From: Gottfriedia sp002574545
GTDB lineage: Bacteria; Bacillota; Bacilli; Bacillales; Bacillaceae_G
Direction: 5' to 3' (one strand)
Assembly (NCBI GenBank): GCA_052180195.1
Contig: CP197469.1
DNA length: 64,000 nucleotides
The position numbers and the translations under genes were made by a program. Each line of letters starts with the position of its first letter. Within the stretch, counting starts at the first letter, position 1. This document shows positions 53,807-62,274 of the stretch, one piece after another. A model generated the notes under the pieces. The model made no database searches and was not told the DNA's origin. It saw nothing but the letters and a program-made list of their open reading frames with translations.

Positions 53807-54283
53807 ATGAAAAAAGCTATTTTTGCGGGTGCAGTAGTTAGTCTCTTTACACTAAACACAATTGCTGTAAATGCCGAAACAAACGCAGCAGCAAATTATT
53901 ATGTTCATCCACATCATGACCATGATGCTACAACAGATCATGGTGAACATCATAGACATCATCATCACCACAAGGCACATAAAATGTTAGAAAAGCACAA
54001 AAAAGAGGTTGTTAAGTATCTATCCAAATACTTAAACCAACCTGAAGCTAAATTAAATAAAATTGTTGAGCAACATAAATTGAAAATGAAGAAATTAATA
54101 TTTATTGCAGTGGTATCAAAACTTTCAAATAAACCATTGGAAAATATCATCGCTCAAAAAAATAAAACAAATTCATTTAAAGAAATATTAGACAATAATA
54201 ATATTAAACGTGAGCAATTTTTTGAAGAAATGAAAAAAGTTCATCGAGATATATTTACTCAAATTGAACCAACTAAAAATTAA
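53807..54283 (+). CDS. secreted histidine-rich protein
   Basis: 158 residues. A signal peptide (MKKAIFAGAVVSLFTLNTIA, cleavage near VNA) is followed at about residues 33-57 by a histidine cluster: HPHHDHDATTDHGEHHRHHH and further His, suited to binding Zn, Ni or Cu. The C-terminal 100 residues are lysine-rich and helical (AKLNKIVEQHKLKMKKLIFI). AGAAGG precedes the ATG at 53807; an ATG 15 codons upstream is less likely. No metal transporter is adjacent and no Zur-like operator was recognised. Function is unknown; extracytoplasmic metal binding is inferred. Confidence 0.8.
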   Translation: MKKAIFAGAVVSLFTLNTIAVNAETNAAANYYVHPHHDHDATTDHGEHHRHHHHHKAHKMLEKHKKEVVKYLSKYLNQPEAKLNKIVEQHKLKMKKLIFIAVVSKLSNKPLENIIAQKNKTNSFKEILDNNNIKREQFFEEMKKVHRDIFTQIEPTKN

Positions 54284-54291
54284 CATAACAA

Positions 54292-54330
54292 GCGCCCCTT
54301 AAGTAACTTTACTTAGTGGGGCTTTTTTTT
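54292..54330 (+). terminator. terminator after the histidine-rich gene
   Basis: GCCCC...TGGGGC lower stem and AAGTAA / TTACTT upper stem, followed by eight T residues. Confidence 0.9.
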
Positions 54331-54559
54331 GTTTAAATTACATGTTTTCTTAAGAAGTTCTATAAACAGACCAAAGTTAAATTTCCTTACCTAATAACTG
54401 AATCTATAAAAATCCACAAAAAATTATTAATAATATCTAATTACGGCGTATTCATGGAATTAATTGAATATTATGTAAAGATATAACCACTTAATTGATT
54501 TGTTTATACAAACCAATTTGTAGTTGATTGAGATAAACCAACTTTAGGGGCGTGAAGAG

Positions 54560-54922
54560 TTGACTACAAACCTAAACAATTTGAATAAACTATTTCGTAA
54601 AGTTTTTCAGTTCATTTTACGAAATTCGAATTGGATATTATTATTAATTGGATTCATTGCGTTCATCAATTTCTGGTCAGTTTTTTACCTTGTATCATTA
54701 TATAGAGTATTTCATACAGAAACTTCACAAGTAAATCAGATGACTCTTTGGGTAATTTATGGGTATTTTTATGGTTTCTTCGGGAGTATGCTATTAATTT
54801 ATGCACACTCATTTTTCATAAAATATTTGCTGTTTTTTCGAAAAATTAAAAGTGCTATTTCGTTTATACTTATTCATTTCGCTTATTTTATTTCGCTTAC
54901 TTTATTAATTCTATTAAACTAA
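54560..54922 (+). CDS. small membrane protein, unrecognised
   Basis: 120 residues with three strong hydrophobic segments: NWILLLIGFIAFINFWSVFY, VIYGYFYGFFGSMLLIYAHS and FILIHFAYFISLTLLILL. The start is TTG; AGGGGCGTGAAG lies upstream with somewhat long spacing. There are no charged catalytic motifs. It stands alone between the histidine-rich gene and the antiporter gene. Function is unknown. Confidence 0.62.
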   Translation: MTTNLNNLNKLFRKVFQFILRNSNWILLLIGFIAFINFWSVFYLVSLYRVFHTETSQVNQMTLWVIYGYFYGFFGSMLLIYAHSFFIKYLLFFRKIKSAISFILIHFAYFISLTLLILLN

Positions 54923-55013
54923 GTTTCTATTGATCTATTACCAAATTAAACTTAACCTTGTTTTCTAATTCATTTTTAGTTTATACTTAAAATAAATTTA
55001 ATGCATTGTTCGG

Positions 55014-55079
55014 AGGAGCCTGTCACATAGGGATAAGTATGTAATTATTTACTTACCCTATCGTTACAGGCTCTTTTTT
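55014..55079 (+). promoter_or_regulatory. extended hairpin with T-run in the antiporter leader
   Basis: GAGCCTGT pairs with ACAGGCTC, and inside it ATAGGG-TAAGTA pairs with TACTTA-CCCTAT, giving a stem of about 20 bp capped by a small loop and followed by seven T residues at once. It lies only about 27 bp before the antiporter ATG at 55106, and 90 bp after the preceding stop. It may be the terminator of the preceding gene or an attenuator of the antiporter gene. Confidence 0.6.
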
Positions 55080-55105
55080 TATGCATTCTGATGGGAGATG
55101 AACTT

Positions 55106-56248
55106 ATGCTTTATGTACAACTTGTGATTATTTTAATTGCCTCTAAAATTTTTGGGGATTTAAGTACAAAACTTGGTCAACCTGCTGTTTTAGGGAAGTT
55201 ATTAATAGGGATCATCCTAGGTCCAGCAGTACTTGGAATCATTACTGAAACAGAAACTTTACAAGAAATGAGTGAAATTGGTGTCATTTTACTTATGTTT
55301 ATTGCAGGTTTAGAGACTGATTTAAATGAATTTAAACGAACTGGTAAAGCTTCTTCTTATGTAGGAGTACTGGGGATCCTCTTCCCATTATTCTCGGGTT
55401 ATCTTTATGGAATCTCCATAAACTTAAGTCAATATGAAGCTATTTTTTTAGGGCTGATTCTCTCTGCAACTAGTGTAAGTATTTCTGTTGCTACATTAAA
55501 AGAAATGGGGAAACTTAAAACTAAAGATGGGGCCACAATTTTAGGAGCTGCGGTAATTGATGATATTGTTGTCATCATAGCATTAGCATTTGTTATGAGT
55601 TTGAGTGGTAGCGCCGTTAGTTTACCAATACTTTTATTTAAAAAGTTTATCTTTTTTACTTTTGCCATACTAATCGGATGGAAGATTGTACCTTGGTTCC
55701 TAAAAAAGTTTATAAAACTAAACGTTTCAGAAACACTAATCTCTGCAGCTTTAATCATTTGCTTTTTATTCTCAGCCTTTGCAGACCAAACAGGTATTGC
55801 TGCAATCATTGGTGCTTATATCGCAGGAATTTCGATATCCGTCACTAAATTTAAACAAGAGGTTTTTGAAAAGGTCGAAACGATTGCTTACTCTGTATTT
55901 GTACCTGTGTTTTTCACTTTAATAGGTGTATCAGTTCAATTTACGGGGCTAAGTCATTCGTTTCCGACGATTATTATATTAAGTATAATCGCAATCTTAA
56001 CGAAACTAATTGGTGGAGCATTAGGCGCAAAACTGGCGGGATTTCCAACTAAAAATTCACTAGGAATTGGTTCCGCAATGGTATCACGCGGAGAAGTCGC
56101 ACTGATTATGGCATCAACTGGTTTAGCAAATAATCTTTTAAGCAAGGAATTGTTTGCGATCCTTGTTCTAGTCGTACTAGTCACAACTATTGTAACGCCT
56201 CCACTAATGAAGTTATTTTTCACTGAGAAAAGTAAAGCTGTAAATTAA
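55106..56248 (+). CDS. CPA2 family cation:proton antiporter (NapA/GerN-like)
   Basis: 380 residues with about twelve membrane segments. The family core is QPAVLGKLLIGIILGPAVLG, then MFIAGLETDLNEFKRTGKAS and the ion-binding GAAVIDDIVVIIALAF with two adjacent Asp. The unwound helix has MVSRGEVALIMASTGL. It belongs to the group with B. cereus GerN and Enterococcus NapA, sodium-proton antiporters; the ion is not proven here. The ATG at 55106 follows GGGAGATG; an ATG five codons upstream contains that SD. Confidence 0.9.
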   Translation: MLYVQLVIILIASKIFGDLSTKLGQPAVLGKLLIGIILGPAVLGIITETETLQEMSEIGVILLMFIAGLETDLNEFKRTGKASSYVGVLGILFPLFSGYLYGISINLSQYEAIFLGLILSATSVSISVATLKEMGKLKTKDGATILGAAVIDDIVVIIALAFVMSLSGSAVSLPILLFKKFIFFTFAILIGWKIVPWFLKKFIKLNVSETLISAALIICFLFSAFADQTGIAAIIGAYIAGISISVTKFKQEVFEKVETIAYSVFVPVFFTLIGVSVQFTGLSHSFPTIIILSIIAILTKLIGGALGAKLAGFPTKNSLGIGSAMVSRGEVALIMASTGLANNLLSKELFAILVLVVLVTTIVTPPLMKLFFTEKSKAVN

Positions 56249-56250
56249 AA

Positions 56251-56298
56251 GAGGATGTCCCAAAAAGTATAAACTTCTTGGGGCATCCCTTTTTTTCG
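56251..56298. terminator. terminator between antiporter gene and ytpB
   Basis: GGATGTCCCAAAAAGT and ACTTCTTGGGGCATCC form a long stem with GU pairing and a 4-base loop, followed by CTTTTTTT. Confidence 0.9.
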
Positions 56299-56319
56299 TG
56301 ATTACCTACATATTCTTTT

Positions 56320-57414
56320 TTAAACTGATTCCTTCACTCTTCTATTGCTCGCCTTTAACTCTTTTAATTTAAAGTATAACTTAGCATTTCCGTAAAAAAA
56401 GAATGATGTTAAGCCACCGTTCTTAACTATCCCTCTTCTGATTTTTTTCATCTCGTCTGGTCCTGCCATTTTTTTATCGGCCAAGTAAATGCCTAGCAAT
56501 CCTTGACAGATCATTCGATGAAAGCGATAGTCTTTTAAATCTTTTAAGGCCTGATCACTTTTAGCTGAAAAATACTTAATCCTATTTAACATAACATCTT
56601 TTGAAGGGTAATAACTGCAGAAATTTAAATCCCCGCCTTCTTCGTCTTCCTTTTGATCTATTACATAATCTAGTAGTATATGAAGTCCTTGTACATATGG
56701 GAAATAACTCTTATATACTTGTTGAAATAAATTTTCAGAAATTTCTTCGTTAAATGAATAAGAAACTAAACAAAAAATCCCAAGAGTTGAACCTGCGCAT
56801 GCAGAGAATTCATACCATTCTAAATCAGAAAGCTCTGGTTGATATTTTTCAAACCAATTTGTTAATCTAGGAACTCGCTCTTCTTTTTTTACATGCTTAT
56901 GTATTTGTAACTTACAATAATAATCAGCAAGCTGAACTAAGTACTCTTTAATTCCCTCATAATGCTTTGATTGATTTAAACTACTATGACACTTTGAAAC
57001 TAGTGCACGTAAATATCCACCATCATCTTGTTCTTCACGGAAGCGATAATACATTTGGTCTGATTTTTGACATTTTACTGCATCAATCATTGACTCATGT
57101 AGTGCTTCAAAATCAACTGGATCAAGCGAAGTACTACGATCGCATAAATTATCTAAGTAATCACTAATTGTTTGATATGCAACGATAAACTCTATTACTG
57201 GTTTTAAATTTTTTTCAGAAAGTAATGCTAAAATTGCACCACCTTCACAATGGAATGTTTTTGTATCAATACTCATTAATGCTTGTTTTCTAAGTTCTGG
57301 ATCTGGGATTGTCGTTGCAAAATTTCTCCAATAGTCTAATTCCTGATGCACTAAAGGAAAAACAGCTTTATAAACTTTCGGCATTAATTGTATCGGATTT
57401 TTAGGTAGTGACAT
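56320..57414 (-). CDS. ytpB: tetraprenyl-beta-curcumene synthase
   Basis: 364 residues of the DUF2600/YtpB family. These large terpene synthases turn linear C35 prenyl diphosphate into tetraprenyl-beta-curcumene, the precursor of sesquarterpenes (sporulenes) in bacilli. The Asp-rich metal motif is visible as YQTISDYLDNLCDR, and a second acidic helix is LHILLDYVIDQKEDEEGGDL. GGGAGGAG precedes the ATG. The gene is divergent from ytoA. The cyclase (sqhC) is not in the window. Confidence 0.92.
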   Translation of the reverse strand: MSLPKNPIQLMPKVYKAVFPLVHQELDYWRNFATTIPDPELRKQALMSIDTKTFHCEGGAILALLSEKNLKPVIEFIVAYQTISDYLDNLCDRSTSLDPVDFEALHESMIDAVKCQKSDQMYYRFREEQDDGGYLRALVSKCHSSLNQSKHYEGIKEYLVQLADYYCKLQIHKHVKKEERVPRLTNWFEKYQPELSDLEWYEFSACAGSTLGIFCLVSYSFNEEISENLFQQVYKSYFPYVQGLHILLDYVIDQKEDEEGGDLNFCSYYPSKDVMLNRIKYFSAKSDQALKDLKDYRFHRMICQGLLGIYLADKKMAGPDEMKKIRRGIVKNGGLTSFFFYGNAKLYFKLKELKASNRRVKESV

Positions 57415-57501
57415 TTTTTCACTCCTCCCTATTTTTCATTAATTACCATATTGTTAAAATAAGTTATACTCATATTGAAGTAAATATTATGGAGGTGAAC
57501 T

Positions 57502-57534
57502 ATGTTGCCTTGTTGTATAGACAATTTTAGCTAA
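57502..57534 (+). CDS. possible leader peptide upstream of ytoA
   Basis: A ten-residue frame, MLPCCIDNFS, preceded by a near-ideal SD (GGAGGTGAACT). It ends 37 bp before the ytoA ATG, which itself has no recognisable SD. This may be a regulatory upstream ORF or a chance frame. Confidence 0.35.
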   Translation: MLPCCIDNFS

Positions 57535-57571
57535 ACAATCACCATTTTTATATACTTGGCAACGGTATAGT

Positions 57572-58099
57572 ATGATATTACCATACAAAGGGAAACAACC
57601 CAAAATCGAACCATCAGCTTTTATCGCTTCAACTGCAACTGTTACTGGTTCTGTCACAATTGGAGCAAATAGTAGTGTGTTTTTTGGTGCAGTCATTCGT
57701 GGCGATGTTAATGATACAATCATTGGAAATGATGTAAATGTTCAAGATTTATCTGTTCTTCATCAAAGTCCAAAATGCCCTCTAATTTTAGAAGATGGCG
57801 TAACAATTGGACATAGTGTTATTTTACATAGTTGTACAGTTAAAAAGAATGCATTAGTTGGCATGGGTTCGATCGTTTTAGACGGTGCAGTAATTGGTGA
57901 AGGTGCAATGATTGGTGCAGGCAGCTTAGTTCCAGGCGGAAAAGTAATACCTCCTAACACATTAGCTTTTGGTAGGCCTGCTAAAGTAGTACGTGAATTA
58001 ACAGAGGAAGACATCGCTGATATGGATCGAATTCGTAGAGAATATGTCGAAAAAGGACAATACTATAAAAAAGTAGAAGAAGAAAATCTGTCTAAATAA
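57572..58099 (+). CDS. ytoA: gamma-carbonic anhydrase family protein YtoA
   Basis: 175 residues, left-handed parallel beta-helix built of hexapeptide repeats (ATVTGSVTIGANSSVFFGAV, EDGVTIGHSVILHSCTVKKN, LVGMGSIVLDGAVIGEGAMI). The zinc-ligand histidines of the gamma-CA group are in VLHQSPKCP, TIGHSVILHSC. The C-terminal helix is LTEEDIADMDRIRREYVEKG. Trimers are expected; enzymatic carbonic anhydrase activity is not guaranteed. The start MILPYKG matches homologues despite a weak SD. Confidence 0.92.
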   Translation: MILPYKGKQPKIEPSAFIASTATVTGSVTIGANSSVFFGAVIRGDVNDTIIGNDVNVQDLSVLHQSPKCPLILEDGVTIGHSVILHSCTVKKNALVGMGSIVLDGAVIGEGAMIGAGSLVPGGKVIPPNTLAFGRPAKVVRELTEEDIADMDRIRREYVEKGQYYKKVEEENLSK

Positions 58100-58120
58100 A
58101 TTTTTAGCTTTGTTTGAAAC

Positions 58121-58150
58121 TGAGAAGGAATCCGAGCCTTCTCTTTTTTT
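58121..58150 (+). terminator. terminator after ytoA
   Basis: GAGAAGG / CCTTCTC stem with an 8-base loop and seven T residues. Confidence 0.92.
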
Positions 58151-58318
58151 ATTGCACTTTGTATAGAACTGATTGTACTAACACCTTAATCTTCATCATT
58201 CCGATTCGTTTAATTAAAATTTACATATCTAAATTATTCATTTACATAAGCTTCTATTTAAATTCATAAACCCTTTTTATAATGAAATTACAAATATCAC
58301 CAAAATGGAGGATGAAAA

Positions 58319-58852
58319 ATGAGCGCAATTCTTCAAAAGATACACACATATGAATGCCAACTGTTTTATCGTGTCAATTCATTATTCCATTGGCGTTACT
58401 TAAATTTTTTCTTTCGTACGATTACCCATCTTGGTGGTGCTACTTTTACAATTGCATCAGCTTTTATTTTATTACTATATTCCAAAGGTGAATTGCATGA
58501 AGCATCAATCTTATGTTGCTGTACCCTTTGCCTTAGCCATATTCCTGTTCATTTTCTTAAACGTTTTTATCCACGTAAAAGACCTTATCTTAGACTAGAA
58601 GGTACTTTTGTGCTAAAAAATCCTTTAAAAGATCACTCCTTCCCTTCAGGTCATACAACGGCAATTATTTCTGTCGCACTTCCTATTATCATTTATATAC
58701 CATTTACAACATTTATTTTACTTCCTTTAGTTTTGTTTGTTTCTTTCTCTCGAATATATCTTGGCTTGCATTATCCAACAGATGTGTTTTTCGGAATTTT
58801 ACTTGGTATATTTACTACATTTTTTTCAAAATTTTTTATCTATCATTTGTAA
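58319..58852 (+). CDS. PAP2 family phosphatase
   Basis: 177 residues with about five membrane segments. The three acid-phosphatase motifs are complete: LKRFYPRKRP (C1), PSGHT (C2) and SRIYLGLHYPTD (C3). Membrane PAP2 proteins of this size act on undecaprenyl diphosphate or phosphatidylglycerol phosphate; which one cannot be told. GGAGGATG precedes the ATG. Confidence 0.9.
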   Translation: MSAILQKIHTYECQLFYRVNSLFHWRYLNFFFRTITHLGGATFTIASAFILLLYSKGELHEASILCCCTLCLSHIPVHFLKRFYPRKRPYLRLEGTFVLKNPLKDHSFPSGHTTAIISVALPIIIYIPFTTFILLPLVLFVSFSRIYLGLHYPTDVFFGILLGIFTTFFSKFFIYHL

Positions 58853-58996
58853 GGAGGAGAAGGTTTAACGATTTGTTTCTTCTGAACATTTAAAACAATA
58901 TAAAAAAAACATTATCAATCAGTAATTCCTCATTCATCAACTTATGTGAATAATGCATAATTCAAAAACAAACAATATATATTGAGTAGTTACACT

Positions 58997-59028
58997 AGCG
59001 ACTATTGTACGGTCGCTTTTACTTTTTC
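58997..59028 (+). promoter_or_regulatory. terminator-like hairpin in the speD leader
   Basis: AGCGAC / GTCGCT stem (58997-59017) with a 9-base loop, followed by TTTACTTTTT. It lies 50 bp before the speD ATG and 145 bp after the PAP2 stop. It may end the PAP2 transcript or attenuate the polyamine operon. Confidence 0.5.
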
Positions 59029-59068
59029 GTACGTACTTTTTTACTTTGTAAAATTAGGAGGACATTAG

Positions 59069-59905
59069 ATGAATATTTCATCGTCAAATAATTTTCAACT
59101 CTATGGTTTTAATAACTTAACGAAATCTTTAAGTTTTAATATGTATGATATTTGCTTTACAAAAACGAAAGAAGAACGTGAAGCTTATATTCAGTACATC
59201 GATGAACAATATAATGCTGATCGTTTAACAAAAATTTTAACCGAGGTTACACATATCATTGGAGCTCACATTTTAAATATTGCAAAACAAGATTACGATC
59301 CTCAAGGAGCAAGCGTTACAATTCTCGTTTCAGAAGGTCCGGTTGATAACCCTTCATCTGAAACTTTTTCCGAATCACCTGGTCCATTACCGGAACTAGT
59401 AGTTGCAGCATTAGATAAAAGTCATATTACTGTCCATACTTACCCAGAATATCATCCGGATGATGGAATTAGTACGTTCAGAGCAGACATCGACGTATCT
59501 ACTTGTGGAGAAATTTCTCCTTTAAAAGCTTTAAATTATTTAATTCATCAATTTGATGCCGATATAATGACAATTGATTATCGTGTTCGCGGATTTACTC
59601 GTGATGTTAGTGGTTATAAATTATTTATTGATCATGATATAAACTCAATTCAAAATTACATTCCTCAAAAAATAAAGGATATGTATCAAATGATTGATGT
59701 GAATGTGTTTCAAGAAAATATTTTTCATACGAAATGTAAGTTGAAACAATTTAATTTAGATAATTATCTTTTTGGCTACACAAAAGATAAATTAGACGCG
59801 GATGAAATTTCACAAATAGAAGAAAAAGTGAAGTATGAGATGGATGAAATCTTTTACGGTAAAAATTTATGGAATGGTCCTGATGCGGAGGATATTGATG
59901 GATGA
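59069..59905 (+). CDS. speD: S-adenosylmethionine decarboxylase proenzyme, E. coli SpeD type
   Basis: 278 residues. The enzyme provides decarboxylated SAM, the aminopropyl donor for spermidine. The autocleavage site is DKSHITVHTYPE, with Lys117-Ser118 where Ser becomes the pyruvoyl group. The rest of the active site is STFRADIDVSTCGEISPLKA. At 278 residues it is the long proteobacterial class, unlike the 126-residue SpeH of B. subtilis. AGGAGG precedes the ATG. It overlaps the downstream fusion gene by four bases (ATGA), so the two are translationally coupled. Confidence 0.95.
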   Translation: MNISSSNNFQLYGFNNLTKSLSFNMYDICFTKTKEEREAYIQYIDEQYNADRLTKILTEVTHIIGAHILNIAKQDYDPQGASVTILVSEGPVDNPSSETFSESPGPLPELVVAALDKSHITVHTYPEYHPDDGISTFRADIDVSTCGEISPLKALNYLIHQFDADIMTIDYRVRGFTRDVSGYKLFIDHDINSIQNYIPQKIKDMYQMIDVNVFQENIFHTKCKLKQFNLDNYLFGYTKDKLDADEISQIEEKVKYEMDEIFYGKNLWNGPDAEDIDG

Positions 59906-62232
59906 TGGATCATAGTAAAACACCGCTTTTAACTGAATTAGTCCGTTATGCTAAGGAAGATATTACAAGCTTTGATGTTCCCGGGCATAAAAGAGGTAAT
60001 TCACTCGAGGAATTAAGAGAGCTTTGGAGTGATATGGCTCTTAAAATGGATGTCAATTCTTCAAAGCGTGTTGATAACTTATCGCATCCAACTGGTGTCA
60101 TCCAAGAAGCCGAAACTTTATTAGCCGATGCCTTTCATTCAGATAACGCTTATATGTTAGTAAATGGTTCGACTTCTGGTGTTCAATATATGATTATGAG
60201 CGCACTTGAACAAGGAGATAAAATTCTCCTGCCAAGGAATGTACATAAATCCGCAATCAATGCATTAATCTTAGCGGGTGCTAAACCAGTATTTATCGAA
60301 CCAGAAATCGATTATGAGTATGGAATTGTAAATGGCGTTTCAGTAAAATCTGTTCTCCATGCCCTAGATTTAAATTCGGATGTTAAAGCCATCCTTATTA
60401 TAAATCCAACTTATTTTGGAGCAACTTCAGATTTAAAACAAATTATCGACATCGGTCATTCTAGGGGGATTCCTGTTTTAGTAGACCAAGCCCATGGTGC
60501 TCACTTTTCGTTTCACCCTGATTTACCAACTAATGCTGCCCTTCTTGGTGCTGACCTTGTTACCCTTAGTTTGCATAAAACTGGTGGTGCCTTAACACAA
60601 GCATCCGTTCTACTACATAATGATGGGATCATTACTAAAAATAGGGTCCGATCTACCATTAATTTATTTCAAACAACATCTGCTTCCTATTTACTTATGT
60701 GTTCTATTGATGTTGCAAGAAAGAAATTAGTTTTAGAAGGACATGAGCGATTCGAAAAATTACTCAATTTAACGAGAAAAGCTAAAAAAGAAATTAATTC
60801 CATAAAAGGATTAAAATGTATTACGCGAGATTCATATCAAAATGGAGTTGGGGTATTCGATTACGATGAGTTAAAACTCGTTGTTAAAGTTTCAGAATTA
60901 GGAATGTCTGGTTTTAAAGTATACGACATGCTTGCAGAAGAATATAAAATTCAAATCGAACTTGCCGAACCGAATGTCATTTTAGCAATTATCTCGCTAG
61001 GTGATAATGAACAGACCATTCAAACATTAATTGATGCCTTAAGAGATATTAGTGACCGATATTACGGTAAACTTCCAAAACTTGATACAGATATAAGTGT
61101 TGCATTAAAAAACCCTAAAATGGTCATGACTCCTAGAGAGGCGTACTATCATCCAAAACGTATTATTTCAATTCATGATGCTAGTGGATTAATTAGTGGT
61201 GAATCAATCATGATTTACCCTCCTGGTATCCCTCTTTGTATACCTGGTGAACTAATTTCTACAGAATTGATTCAGCATTATCTTTATTTAAAAGAAGAAG
61301 GAACGATCACAATCAACGATGATGACGATCCTTATATAATAAAAGTCGTCGATCGAAGTTTGGAGGAAAATTTAATGGATTTATGGTATACGGAGAATCA
61401 CCAAGAAGATACGAAGTTTTCCATAAAGGTTCAAGAACATATTCATTCTGAAAAAAGTGAGTTTCAACAAATCGATTTCTTTAGAAGTGAAACATTTGGA
61501 ACATTCTTTACTCTTGATGGTTATATGATGGTGACTGAAAAGGATGAGTTTATCTACCACGATATGATAACGCATGTATCAATGGCTGTTAATCCAACCA
61601 TAAAAAAAGTGCTAATTATCGGTGGGGGTGATGGTGGTACTGCTCGTGAAGTACTACGTTATCCAGGTGTGGAAGTTGTTGATATGGTAGAAATTGATGA
61701 GCGAGTAGTTAGACTATGCCAACAATACTTACCTTTAACAGCTTCTAAATTAGATCAAGATAATCGATTAACATTATATTTTGAAGATGGACTAAAGTTC
61801 GTACAAGAAGCTGATGAAGGTTATTACGATCTAATTTTGGTAGATTCAACTGATCCGATTGGACCTGGTGAAGGACTTTTTACAGTTGCTTTTTATAACA
61901 ATTGCAAACGAGTATTAAGTGAAGAAGGTATATTAATTAACCAGCATGAAAGTCCATATTACGCTAGTTACGCACATGAAATGAAACGTGCTCATTCCAA
62001 AATTAAAGAAACTTTTCCGATCTCAAGAGTTTATCAATTCCATATGCCAACTTATCCATCTGGACATTGGTTATTCGGTTTTGCTTCAAAAAAATACGAC
62101 CCAATTAAAGACATTAAAGCCGATGAATGGAATAAGTTAGGAATCGAAACAAAATATTATAATACAGACCTACATGTTGGGTGCTTTATGCTCCCTACTT
62201 ATGTAAAAAAACAATTAGATAATGAAGAGTAA
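59902..62232 (+). CDS. fused PLP-dependent Orn/Lys/Arg decarboxylase - spermidine synthase
   Basis: 776 residues in one frame. Residues 1-about 485 are a fold-I decarboxylase of the SpeA/YaaO group: FDVPGHKRGN, VNGSTSGVQYMIMS, VDQAHGAHFSFH (PLP-binding Asp195 and His198) and SLHKTGGA with the PLP lysine Lys226. Residues 492-776 are a full spermidine synthase: MDLWYTENHQ, SEKSEFQQIDFFRSETFGTF, the SAM-type site LIIGGGDGGTAREVLRYPGV, VDSTDPIGPGEGLFT and YPSGHWLFGFASK. The chain could make a diamine and pass it to the aminopropyltransferase. Whether the substrate is arginine, ornithine or lysine cannot be told; no agmatinase is adjacent. GGAGG at 61362 and ATG at 61375, in frame, could also start a free SpeE of 285 residues. 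Confidence 0.9.
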   Translation: MMDHSKTPLLTELVRYAKEDITSFDVPGHKRGNSLEELRELWSDMALKMDVNSSKRVDNLSHPTGVIQEAETLLADAFHSDNAYMLVNGSTSGVQYMIMSALEQGDKILLPRNVHKSAINALILAGAKPVFIEPEIDYEYGIVNGVSVKSVLHALDLNSDVKAILIINPTYFGATSDLKQIIDIGHSRGIPVLVDQAHGAHFSFHPDLPTNAALLGADLVTLSLHKTGGALTQASVLLHNDGIITKNRVRSTINLFQTTSASYLLMCSIDVARKKLVLEGHERFEKLLNLTRKAKKEINSIKGLKCITRDSYQNGVGVFDYDELKLVVKVSELGMSGFKVYDMLAEEYKIQIELAEPNVILAIISLGDNEQTIQTLIDALRDISDRYYGKLPKLDTDISVALKNPKMVMTPREAYYHPKRIISIHDASGLISGESIMIYPPGIPLCIPGELISTELIQHYLYLKEEGTITINDDDDPYIIKVVDRSLEENLMDLWYTENHQEDTKFSIKVQEHIHSEKSEFQQIDFFRSETFGTFFTLDGYMMVTEKDEFIYHDMITHVSMAVNPTIKKVLIIGGGDGGTAREVLRYPGVEVVDMVEIDERVVRLCQQYLPLTASKLDQDNRLTLYFEDGLKFVQEADEGYYDLILVDSTDPIGPGEGLFTVAFYNNCKRVLSEEGILINQHESPYYASYAHEMKRAHSKIKETFPISRVYQFHMPTYPSGHWLFGFASKKYDPIKDIKADEWNKLGIETKYYNTDLHVGCFMLPTYVKKQLDNEE
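61362..61377 (+). promoter_or_regulatory. internal ribosome binding site and in-frame start at the SpeE boundary
   Basis: GGAGG is followed eight bases later by ATG (codon 492 of the fusion frame), exactly where stand-alone spermidine synthases begin (MDLWYTE). The position and spacing are those of a real translation start. Confidence 0.65.
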
Positions 62233-62237
62233 GTCAT

Positions 62238-62264
62238 AAAACCAGCATTGTGCTGGTTTTTTGA
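62238..62264 (+). terminator. terminator after the polyamine operon
   Basis: AAAACCAGCA / TGCTGGTTTT stem with a TTG loop and six T residues. Confidence 0.93.
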
Positions 62265-62274
62265 TTTGCAATAA

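Noticed and set aside
57487..57723. Minus-strand 78-codon frame over the ytoA start
   Set aside because: Antisense to ytoA and across its leader; no family resemblance.
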